Assembly: GCA_036346405.1 (NCBI GenBank)
Contig: CM070566.1
Span: 49,913,268-49,977,267, forward strand
Direction: 5' to 3'
Origin: Phyllostachys edulis
Lineage: Eukaryota > Streptophyta > Magnoliopsida > Poales > Poaceae
Length of the DNA: 64,000 nucleotides
The notes below the pieces were generated by a model, which was not told the DNA's origin, searched no databases, and saw only the letters and a list, made by a program, of their open reading frames with translations. A program made the position numbers and the translations under genes. Below, in pieces: positions 10,990 through 20,239 of the stretch. Position 1 is the first letter of the stretch, and every line of letters begins with the position of its first letter.

Positions 10990-11450
10990 CCATATAGTGG
11001 GGTATCTGATTCGATTTTGCGGGAGATGATAGAAAGTCTACATCCGGATATGTGTTCACTCTCGCAGGAGGAGCTATATCGTGGAAAAGCTCAAAGCAAA
11101 CCGTCACTACATCGTCCACAATGTATGCCGAGTTTGTAGCATGTTATGAGGCTACGGGGCAGGTGAACTGGCTAAAGAAGTTCATACCCGGTTTGAAAGT
11201 GGTTGACGACATCAATAGACCACTTAAGTTGTACTGCGATAATGAACCCGCAGTAACGTATGCCCACAACAATAAGTCAAGTGGTGCTGCCAAACACATT
11301 GACATAAAGTACTATGTTATGAAAGATAAAGTTCGGGATCAAATTATAAGTCTTGAGCATATAAGATGCTAGCGGATCCGCTTACTAAAGGCTTACCACC
11401 CAACATGTTCAGAGAACATGTAGCCGGCATGGGTTTAAGGGAAAGCCTAT
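10990..11450 (+). pseudogene. copia RNase H, damaged
   Basis: AGGAISWKSSKQ, STMYAEFVACYEA and YCDNEPAVTYAHN at 11052-11372 are the copia RNase H core with its acidic residues. The segment before 11052 and the C-terminal end (ADPLTKGLPP-like, about 11370-11440) are in different frames. It follows RT as expected. Confidence 0.85.
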
Positions 11451-11629
11451 GATTCCTGGACTAAAAGATGGCCCAAAAGATTAAAGTAACTATTTCAGTA
11501 TAGAGAGGTGTATTGTAGCTGTTGAATCTATCGGCGATTGACCGTGACGATGAGACATGTTCTATGCACTAATCTGTGATGGAATGTGTAAAGTCAAAAG
11601 TAATTAAAGATAAAGTATAGATTGAGATC

Positions 11630-11640
11630 AAGGGGGAGAA
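11630..11640 (+). other. Polypurine tract of the copia element
   Basis: AAGGGGGAGAA lies immediately before the 3' LTR. It is the usual start site for second-strand synthesis. Confidence 0.9.
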
Positions 11641-12065
11641 TGTTAGAGTGATCTCAGGCATTTGGCCCAACGGCCAAATGCCACCCTTTGATCAAGCATA
11701 CGATCGGGCGCCCATTAATTGGTGGTGGGCCTGTCGCCAGCGCCACATAAAAGAGAGGTGGAGGCCGGGGCGGCACGTACGACGAGGTTCACGGTGCCGC
11801 CACCATCCCCACCAACAAACCCTAAGACCCGATCTAAGAGGGGGCGCTCCAGCGACGGGATCTACCACCGCCACCTCTACCTCCCTACAGATCGCCGGCC
11901 GCCCGGGAGACCGACGAACCGCGATGGCCAACTCCTCCTCCTCTACATCGGATGGTTGGTACCCCTTTTCTCTAATGCTCTCTCCCTCTCTGTTTCTCTC
12001 ACAAACCCTAAAAGAAAAAGAACCCGCTAGATCTAAACCCTAGGAGATCCTAAGAAACCCTAACA
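11641..12065 (+). repeat. 3' LTR of the copia element
   Basis: This LTR is 425 bp, colinear with 5848-6270, and is followed by the GGGTG duplication. Differences are clustered near 11705-11725, 11850 and 11890-11925. Confidence 0.92.
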
Positions 12066-12070
12066 GGGTG

Positions 12071-12581
12071 CATATGACACCAGGTCCAAAAATCAATTTT
12101 CTTTAGATATAATCATGTATATACAGTGTAGACATCCCGAGCCCAACATGAAGGGACACCTCAAACCATAGCCCAGCCGAAACGTGGCCTATGTTGCCTC
12201 AGGAATCCCCGATCATTTTCGTTCTCGATCTGCCACTGCATACACAGTTCACTAGATGTGCATGCAATTTCGCCATCTTAGCTCGCTTTTAGTAGTTGCT
12301 GTCAGAACTCGCAGCAACGGATCAACGTGACCACACATAAGCAGCAGCTGCAGCAGCTAGGTATCCTCGCTTGGTTGCCAGCGCCATCTATCGTCGTTGT
12401 AGTTGCCGGACGGCATGGCGGTGTTCGGATTGCAGTCGCCGCCGTTTGGCACATGCATCTCTGCAAGCTGCAACCGCCGTTGGATAATTTCGCTACCATA
12501 TATACGACATCGGTGAGCGGCGTGATCCAGTGCTGGGTCTTTTCGAACCGTCCGATCACATTGCGCGCAGCGCAGATCGAT
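12071..12581. other. Intergenic DNA; continuation of the pre-insertion sequence
   Basis: This joins to 5842 across the copia insertion. I see no gene. Short frames on both strands (for example 12327-12611) have no family features. Confidence 0.5.
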
Positions 12582-15190
12582 TGTAACATCCCATTTTGGG
12601 AACCCTTTTGAACCTTTTTGAGTGAAGTTCAAATGCATTTCAAATCCAAGTTTGCAACTCGTTTTTCTCTCCAAATTCAAAATTTCAAAATCCCCAAGCC
12701 TCCCTTTGGGCTCATCCTAGCCCCCCGCCCTTTCTCTGGCCCAGCCCAACCTCAGGCCCACCATGGAACGCACTGCCCCGCTCCAATCGTGCCTAGAGCC
12801 GCTCCTAGCGCGTCCTGATTCGCTCCCGCCACGCCGTGCGCACCCCCTGCTCCGCACTGTGCTGCGTCGCACAAGCTAGAGCACACCTTTGTGTCCGCAC
12901 CCGCACCTGGACCCCCCTGGTTCCCCTGCTCTCTACGTCGCCGAGTGCGTCGCGCCACACGCCGAGCTGCGCTGCCCTCGGGGCCTCGTGCGCCATCAAA
13001 GCCTCCCCAATGGCTCCCTTCCTTCCCCCGGGCCATAAAGAGCCCTAGTCATCACACCTTGCTTCCCTCCAAACCTCGCTGCCAATCGAACTCCGACAAC
13101 GAAGTTTTAACCATCTTCCCGAGCACCGGCCGCCACCCCTGTTGTGTGCATCCGTCACTCCAGTGAGTTTTTCAAACCCCAAATCGTGTCACACCGTGTT
13201 CCCGAGCGCCATGAACTCTTCCCCTTAATCAATTTTGGATTTCGTGCAGTGAATCACCAGAATTTCTTTGTTTCTTTCTCAAGGCCGATTTCACCTCCAT
13301 CGACCGATCTTCTTCTCCGGTGAGTTTTCCGTCGAATTGACCGCATCACCACATGTTCCCGGTCATCCTCTTGATATCCCCCACCTCAATTTCATCTTTC
13401 TCGTTGCCGGGGTATGCCACCACCGTGGCTCTCATTTTTGCGCCACCGACCGGCATCGCCCTGCCTCCATAGCCCCCCTCTGACCTCCCCATTTGTCCCT
13501 GCAGCTTCCCTATGCCTAGGCACTTCTCATGCTCACACCAAAACTCCCCAGGCACCGTCGCACCGCCGCCTCCACCGTGCAAACCATGCACTGCCACCCC
13601 CGTCGCCTCGGTCACTATAACATCCCAATTTTCTAAGCTTTAAAAATCCTTTGAATAGTTAGTAGAGAGAAAATTCACCATTTCGATTTATTTGAATTTA
13701 ATTTAAAAGCTTAATATTGAACCTTGTGCATCGAAACAATTTAATATTATTAAAGTCAACATCAACAATGGTCAAAACTATTTTTTTTGGGTTCTATGTG
13801 CTTGGATATATTTTTTAGATTTTTCTAGAAAATTTTCAAGTTCATTTGCTATTTTCTTTTGCTATTTGGAATTTCTGGTATTTTATAAATTAGAAAACTA
13901 ATTAAATCCCAGTTAAACAGTTCAGGCCGAATTTGTTTCAGCCCAATTCCGCATTGGCCCGCTCTTTCGTGCGCGTCCACGCCTGCGTGCCACTGGCGTG
14001 TGGACCTCGTCCTCGTCTCTCTGTCTGGTGGTCCCGCAGCTGTCGTCGTGTCACTGGTGTAAGCCGTCGTGGACATGGGTCGTGTCGCTGGGTAGACGTA
14101 ACCACCCTCAGATGAAACCTTAGCAGGTGTAACTTACACTGGGGATGCATTGTAAAGGCCTTGTGATAATCTCCTTGACTCACATGTCTACGGAAACATG
14201 TGGAGTGTAACAAGATGATTATCTCTTGTGGGTAAAGTGTACAGTCTCTGCAGAGTATAAACTATTTGAATAGCCGTGCCCACAATCAAGGGCGGGTATG
14301 GGAACTTGCTCGAGTTAGTTTCTATTTCAAAAACCTTTGTGGGTGGCATGAAAACTCGCCTGGTGGATGTAACCCTGATTTTAGAGTTTCATGGGTGGAT
14401 GTAACCCAGTGTTGTTAATTGGGTGGAAGTAACCCTAGTAATCAAAATTAAGCATTGGTGGATGGAACCATGTAACAGGTGGATGGAACCTACACCATTA
14501 TAAATATTGCACAACTTCTCTCTTTAATAAAATGTGATTTGGTTAAATTGCTAAGTCCTAGGAATTTCTAATTATGGTAATTAAAAATATTGCTTTAGCA
14601 AATAAAAAAATCCGAGCCATCCTTGTTAAGCCTTGTATGTATAATTATTGCATTCTGTGTGTTGGCTCGCGGAGCACTGTTGGTTGTGCTCACTCTCGCT
14701 CTCCCCCAATACTTCAGAAGCTGTGGACCAAGGACACTACGCATACTATGAGGAACCAGAAGCCGATGGCAACAAAGACGGTGGAGAGTAGATTAGTCTC
14801 TAGTGGTTTAAATCTCACCCCAGTCTAGCTAGAGAAGTCGGTGCTCGTGTACACCAATATTGTCCAAGTCTTTGGGTAATATCGGTCATACACAGATTAC
14901 CCCAGTCGCTTGCCTGTGGCGAGATGTGTCATACCCCTTTTGCTTCCGCTACCGCTACTGCTACCGCTTCAGTTTTTATGTAATGTATATATTTGGCCCG
15001 ATCGGCAATATTATAAACTTGACCTGATACGGTCTATGTAAACTCTGATGTTTTATAATATAATGTATGGTACGGTTTACGTCATGTATGAAATGATTCA
15101 GTGATGTATCTGTGAGCACTATCTACTGATCCAGGAAATAGTGTAGTGGATTCACAGAGGATTCTGGTGTGGCTAAATCCGGTTCCGACA
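12582..15190 (+). repeat. Two overlapping gypsy LTR pieces (TGTAACATCC ... CCGACA)
   Basis: The first LTR start is at 12582 (TGTAACATCCCATTTT), followed by a C-rich promoter-like region. At about 13617 a second start (TATAACATCCCAATTTTC) begins a shorter LTR that ends GGTTCCGACA at 15190. The second piece contains segments shared with the longer LTRs, such as CTTTGTGGGTGG near 14336 and AGGGCGGGTATGGGAACTTG near 14290. The flanks TCGAT (12577-12581) and TCCAT (15191-15195) match at four of five bases, so the pair may be one damaged insertion. No internal retroelement genes are present. Confidence 0.7.
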
Positions 15191-15215
15191 TCCATCCAAG
15201 CGGAGAGGTGGTTAA

Positions 15216-15519
15216 GGGCAGCTCCAATAGTTAGAGATAACTTTGTCTCTAACATATGCTATATCATCTTTAGAGATAACATCTCCGATAGATAGTCTCT
15301 AGCACACTCCCCAACATTTATATTTTATAATTTTCCTTTGAAATGGGTCTACATGTCAACTAGAGTAGATTAATGTATTATGTCTTGTTTCACGTGCACA
15401 ACAGTTTCTTCAGGAAGAGTCGACATGTGCTCTTTCTTCTCCTCCTCTCTCCTCCACATATGATTTTGCTGATGTGGCATAGCTAAGAGACGACAATAAA
15501 TACACTATTGGAGATGCCC
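15216..15519. mobile_element. Tourist-like MITE (PIF/Harbinger type)
   Basis: This is a 304-bp AT-rich element. The left end is GGGCAGCTCCAATAGTT. The right end read on the other strand is GGGCATCTCCAATAGTG. Both sides carry the 3-bp duplication TAA (15213-15215 and 15520-15522). End sequence and TAA target are typical of grass Tourist elements. It codes for nothing and would need a PIF/Harbinger transposase from elsewhere. Confidence 0.85.
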
Positions 15520-15522
15520 TAA

Positions 15523-16454
15523 GTGGACGTTTTGCCAAAGATCCTAAATGCTACATGAAGAGCTTCGAGCATACCGCCTAGCTAGCTAATTTGGTTCATC
15601 GATCGTTCGGATGAATAAATCTGAAGCTGTCAATTTGTTAAGCCATTTTTGTCCATTTGATGATGAGATCATAGAAAAACATGCATGAATGGACGTTTAA
15701 TATCGTCTCCCATCTCATGTAATTGAGAATTAGCGGCACACAAGAATGGCTTGAAACATTGTCACGGAGCCACAGCTGTCGTCGCCCACCATAGGTGGCA
15801 AAGAAGAAGCAGAACTAGGTATGAAATATTAGTATTGGACTCTACAGGCCACGAATGCTTTCTCGCTCTAGCAGTGCTGGTCGCTGGATATTAGTACCAC
15901 GTACGTTTCGCACACTGGTAACTTACATTATTTGTTTAGTACTACTGACACAAAATAACACACCCCATTAATTTAGCTGTAATTGAACATCAAACCTACC
16001 AGCCTGAGCTTGGTGACCTCTCCATATATATGTCTACACATATGGTTCGATCTGAGCTGCATGCCTCTTTTATTCTTCTTCCTATCTTAATTAGTTCTCC
16101 ACGCTTAACCTAGCTAGAAGAAACAACTTGCCGTGAATCTGACCATTAGCGTCGCAGTAGGAATGAGTGGCATTAGGAATAGAGCACTTCGTTGAACATG
16201 GCGTAAATGCGTTTTCCTTCCCCTTTCCCTGCCGCTTGACCTATGCTAAAAAAGAAAGAAACAGTTTGCTTGCTATCAATATCATGATGATCGGTACTGC
16301 CGTGGGAATGGGCATCATCAGGAACGGGGATCCTGAAATTAAGACAAAGAACGCCACTTATGGATGGCCTTCTGGTAGACGAAGGAGTCCTTCTGGCACT
16401 TGCGGTGGTGCAGTCGTACAGAGCCTGGCAGAAATGCAATGACGAAGATGGAGT
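15523..16454 (+). repeat. Second copy of the duplicated intergenic blocks
   Basis: 15821-15976 is the inverted partner of 3309-3490, and about 15838-16335 is the direct, diverged partner of 4930-5560. Inside it, GGAATGAGTGGCATTAGGAAT (16162) and GGAATGGGCATCATCAGGAAC (16305) form a further internal repeat. No supported gene is present; the 91-codon frame at 16167-16442 has no family features. Confidence 0.6.
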
Positions 16455-16790
16455 TGTCAGTGATATGCTCTAGAGGCAATCATAGAGATGATTGTATTGC
16501 TTCTATGTTTATGAACTTTTGAATAATATGTTATTTTGTTCTTTGAATGAAATATCGTTTATATTGATTAGCAAGTATATGACTTGTTTGTGAAACTCTC
16601 TATTTATGTTTATGATGTTATTCTAAACATCTATGATCTTATATCATTATGTGTGACACTTATGATTTATGGATTAACACATGTATTGATTGATAATCAC
16701 GTTTTACGGATCATGGATATGAGATATCAAATCAATAATGTGTACATACGTTGGAGAACATAGTATTGGAAGCATTAGGAAAAAAGAGAT
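16455..16790 (+). repeat. Copia LTR remnant (Angela-like by eye)
   Basis: ATGCTCTAGAGGCAATCATAG followed by an AT-rich run and a later GGATCATGGATATGAGATATC resembles the start of Angela/Maximus-type copia LTRs of grasses. No second LTR, primer site or coding domain is present. The sub-family is a recollection, not a computed match. Confidence 0.4.
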
Positions 16791-18000
16791 TTTGTTGACT
16801 AGGAATCACCGGAATAGTCCCTACAGTCGGCGCCAACTATCGGTGATCTAGAACCGATCTTACGTATGATTGTTTGATTCGGGGGACTCCTGAAGATAAA
16901 ACCACGCAGAGAATGACACAGGTATTTTATACAGGTTTGGACCTTCTCTGGGGAGAATAACAACCCTACTCCTGTATTAGTGTATTGAGTGTGAAGATTA
17001 CAATCAAAAGGAAGATTAATGCCTAATGTCTTATACTCCTGATCGATCCGTCCCTCTGCCTTATGACTTCAGCCTTTATATAGTGTATGAAGAGATGACA
17101 GTTTCTCTAAGTGAAGAGGCGCCTCAACGTTTCAAATGATGAACCGCTGGATGGTGGTTGGCGTCAAGGACGTGGCACCCCCCACATCGCTAGGCAGTTG
17201 TTGTCAGAGACAGAAGTGATTCATGTAGTTACTCACAGAGAATAACATTGTATATTAAATACCCCATTTGTAAAACATGGCGCATAAGATTCCTTAACCG
17301 ACTAGTCCCACATGTCTGTGGACTCCATAGATTACAGGATGGTCATGGCCGATCAAGTTGTAGAGAAGTTTATGACCACGAGGTGCTCGTAGACAAAATT
17401 CACAATAAAGGCTTAGTCGTAGAAGAGGTTACGACAAGAGACTGGTCGTAGCAAAACTTACGACGAGAGGGTGGTCGTAGTAAGACTGACGACTACTCCA
17501 GAAAGCTTTTCTCTTATAAACAAATAAGGGATAAGGGATATACTTGTGGGTAATAAAGATATACTTGCACGGTCCAAGCACGGGTGGACCCGGCTGCAAT
17601 GCAACCGCAGCCTGCCCATCCAAGTCTGCAAGACTGTGTGTTCTGATTAGGCCACCATTAGTTAGTCCTTTACTGGCCGGGTTAGTTTAGTTTCCCTTCT
17701 GTTTGACCCATTTTTGTCCGAGTCGACAACTCGAGATCATGGAAGCAGAAGATGGCTAGAGCTCTGTAGTACTGTCTTCCACAGTGAGAGGATTGGCTGG
17801 GGTGATTCCATATGAGGTGTATCTGGCATGCGAGTGCTGCCTTGTCCCGCGAGAAATCGAGCTCACAGTCACATCAGGTGCTACTAAGCGAGTGCATTTA
17901 CCGTGTATGTTGTGAAAGTTTTTCGTGGAGTAGTCGTCCTCGGGCAGAATGCCAAATAACAGCCATGCGAGCGACGTGCGGCTATGGCTTTCGGGTTGTC
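16791..18000. other. Unclassified repeat-like DNA upstream of HMA copy A
   Basis: Around 16815-16870 the sequence CCCTACAGTCGGCGCCAAC looks like the primer-site flank of a retroelement. 16900-17090 carries an ACAGGTTTGGACC / CCCTACTCCTG pattern common in grass repeats. No protein of a known family can be read. The repeat at 17340-17500 is listed separately. Confidence 0.4.
17340..17500. repeat. Clustered GTCGTAG / ACGAC short repeats
   Basis: CTCGTAG, GTCGTAG (three times), TTACGAC (twice) and GACGAC alternate on both orientations within about 130 bp. Such short alternating motifs are typical of subterminal regions of CACTA and other DNA transposons, but no terminal repeat pair was located. 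Confidence 0.45.
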
Positions 18001-18004
18001 GATG

Positions 18005-18020
18005 ATGCATAATATATAGC
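18005..18020 (+). promoter_or_regulatory. Candidate TATA box for HMA copy A
   Basis: ATAATATATAG at about 18008-18018 is followed by a CT-rich stretch (18030-18090), a common context for plant transcription starts. It would imply a leader of about 480 bases before the ATG at 18528. This is a guess from composition and position only. Confidence 0.25.
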
Positions 18021-18527
18021 TGCGTATTCACACCATCTGCTCCTCCGCTTCCTCTCCCTCCACCACTTATTCAGAGTTGTTCCTCCTCCCCGCCTGACAT
18101 TACAGGCGCCTACCGACTGAGTCAAGGTGCTGTATGCCTGCCTGTATATCCTTCTCTCACCCTCACTTGTCAGAAGCCAGGAAATTAATACATTAGAATT
18201 ACGTATTAATTTGATCAGATTTGCTATTTTTAAGCCGTCTGAAATTTTCTTAAGTTTAAGTTGTGCCAACCTTCTTGATCGCAAAACTGCCCTGCCCATA
18301 ATCAATAATTTATTTTCTTTTGGAGCGTGTTCCACGCTTCAAACTAGTCCTTTGCTTCTTCTGAATTATTTTCCTTCTTTTGTACCTAGCGAATAGCGGG
18401 TAGCCGCAAATCAGTTGCAACCCACAGTTGGTCTCCTACGCATGAAATTGATGTCTCTCTGTTCTTTTTTCCTTACTCTGCTCTGCGAAGGAAGGTAGAA
18501 TTCTGATCAGGTAGCTGTGCAGTGCAG

Positions 18528-19472
18528 ATGCGGACCATAATCGTCAAGGTGGACCTGGAATGCAGCCGCTGCTACGCCAAGATCCAGAAGGTGATGGACA
18601 GGATCACAGGTAATTAATTACTTGCGCTTTCTCTGTGATCAAAAGCTGTTCTTGCCTGTGTTAGCTTTGAGCTCGTTAATTACAACGAGGCTGATGAATC
18701 GTGGGGGTGGCGCGGTTTTGGGCGTGCAGAGAAGGGTGAGTTCATCATCGATAATATCGAGTACGACGAGAAGAACAACCGCGTGATCGTCAAGGGGCCC
18801 TTCGACCCCAACAAGCTTGCAGACAAGCTCTGCTGCAAGGCCTGCAAGATCATCAAGGAGATCGAGATCGTCGAGCCCCCGCCGCCCAAGAAAGAGAAGC
18901 CCCAGCCCCCGCCGCCCAAGAAAGAGGAGCCCAAGCCCCCGCCGACCAAGATCGTGGAGGTTCCGTACCCGTGGCCCTACCCCTACCCGTTCCCGGAGTG
19001 GCCGTCGGACTGCTGCTGCCACCATGGCCACGGCGGCTGCCATTGCTGCTCCTGCGGCAAGACCAAGGAGGCTCCCCCGCCGGCTCCGGCGCCCGCGGCC
19101 CCGCCGCCGAAGAAAGAGGAGCCCAAGCCCCCGCCGACCAAGATCGTGGAGGTTCCGTACCCGTGGTCCTACCCCTACCCCTACCCGTTCCCGGAGTGGC
19201 CGTCGGACTGCTGCTGCCACCATGGCCACGGCGGCTGCCATTGCTGCTCCTGCGGCAAGACCAAGGAGGCTCCCCGCCGGCTCCGGCGCCCGCGCCCGCG
19301 CCCGCGCCCCGCCGGCTCCGAAGCCCGCGCCGGCGCCCCCGCCCCAGTACATCATGCCGCCGTACGCGCCACAGCCATATCCCTACGGACCATACGGCGG
19401 CTACAAGATCTTCTGCGAGGAGGCCCCGTCCTACGCCTGCGCCATCATGTGATTCAGCTAGTACGTTGCTGA
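18528..19472 (+). CDS. Proline-rich heavy-metal-associated (HIPP/Pi21-like) protein, copy A, 3' frameshift
   Basis: Exon 1 is 18528-18609 and exon 2 is 18730-19472. The 120-bp intron begins GTAATT and ends GCAG, splitting a Glu codon. The predicted product is 274 residues. The HMA fold covers residues 2-75, with the metal-site pair C12-S-R-C15 and the conserved EYDEKNNRVIVKG strand and FDPNKLADKL helix. A proline/lysine linker then leads into two copies of a unit with EVPYPWPYPYPFPEWPSD and a Cys/His cluster (CCCHHGHGG, CHCCSC). At 19272-19275 one C is missing relative to the same place in the first unit (19074-19078). The frame therefore leaves the ancestral one at about residue 209 and ends in an Arg-rich tail. 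The ancestral frame ends CAIM at 19449, a prenylation box typical of HIPPs. These proteins bind metal or chaperone partners at membranes; rice Pi21 is a related proline-rich HMA protein affecting blast resistance. A sequencing error in the C run could also explain the shift. Confidence 0.75.
18918..19301 (+). repeat. 192-bp in-frame tandem duplication inside HMA copy A
   Basis: The unit starting AAGAAAGAGGAGCCC occurs at 18918 and again at 19110, a 192-bp (64-codon) period. The second unit has 6 extra bases in the CCCTAC run, a one-base deletion in the following C run and otherwise almost no differences. Copy B has only one unit, so the duplication is specific to copy A and young. Confidence 0.88.
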
Positions 19473-20239
19473 TTATCACTCTCGCTACGCTAGCTCACCG
19501 CTGTTCATCGTAGTCACATCACCCTGATGCGTGTCCCTCCTGTATAAGCACCATACAGATATACGCGCACACATATATAAACCCTACGCACATACTTATA
19601 TACGTACTCCGGTTAATTTCTTGTTTTTCCTTATTGCCGTCATAAGTGGAAATAAAAGATAATTATGTCTGTATGGATGTATTCATAAATTAAGGAGGAT
19701 GAGACTTTTTAATTCACTCGATCGATATAGTATCATTTCTATGTTGCCCTCAAATTTCACTGTCGGCACTCGACTTTATGTATGTTGCATTCTGATACTT
19801 CATTATCCTCACCAACTTTACCTTGTTCCGTTGCTTCCATTTGTCATCAGGAGCGATAATGCAGCATGCCTTTCGTGTATCTTTTCGTATAATCCACAGT
19901 GTAGAGACAGGACGAAAAGACAAGCTTGGTATGCACAAATTAATCGGTTGGAAAAGTGAGTACTGAGTAAGTGCTGCACACGCGCGCGTAATGGTGAGAG
20001 GTGAGAGTGAGATGTGGTAGAAAACGACGGGAGTGAAAGGCAACAAACGCAAGCAGGACGTTGGTGGTCTCGAACGGTGGGAAGTGGACGTGCACACGCG
20101 CTAAGCCAGTGTGCCAAGACGGTACATGCGTACGTACACGTAGTCACGTACGTAGCACTACTTGTCTACATGGGCTGGCCGCGACGTGGATGAGAGTGTG
20201 CGGCCGTGAGAGGCAAGGGAGGGGTAGGGGCAGCTGATG
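19453..20239 (+). repeat. 3'-flanking block of HMA locus, copy A
   Basis: This block is also present at 36887-37505 (copy B) and in part at 38966-39850 (copy C). It begins in the 3' untranslated region of the HMA gene and ends with GTGTG-CGGCCGTGAGAGGCAAGG and GGGGCAGCTGATG, where an LTR starts at 20240. No further gene is seen in it. Confidence 0.8.
19651..19656 (+). terminator. Candidate polyadenylation signal of HMA copy A
   Basis: AATAAA lies about 180 bp after the stop and is conserved in copy B (near 37085) and copy C (near 38976). Confidence 0.45.

Larger units (their letters stand above)
5848..12065 (+). mobile_element. Ty1/copia LTR retrotransposon, structurally complete, coding-dead
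   Basis: The two LTRs (423 and 425 bp) both begin TGTTAGAGTGATCTC and end CCCTAACA. The element is flanked by the exact 5-bp duplication GGGTG (5843-5847 and 12066-12070). A Met-tRNA primer binding site follows the left LTR, and a purine tract precedes the right one. The order gag, protease, integrase, RT, RNase H identifies the copia superfamily. Every domain is interrupted by frameshifts or stops, so the copy cannot make its own proteins. Total length is 6218 bp. The lineage within copia was not determined. Confidence 0.93.

Noticed and set aside
16167..16442. 91-codon plus frame and its minus counterpart
   Set aside because: It lies in a duplicated intergenic block; the diverged partner copy does not keep the frame.
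17756..18335. Minus-strand frames upstream of HMA copy A
   Set aside because: No family features, no splice context, and they overlap the presumed promoter and leader of the HMA gene.
18639..19479. Long minus-strand frames (up to 238 codons) opposite HMA copy A
   Set aside because: They are mirror images of a GC-rich repetitive coding exon, composed of low-complexity Gly/Arg/Leu runs, with no family features.
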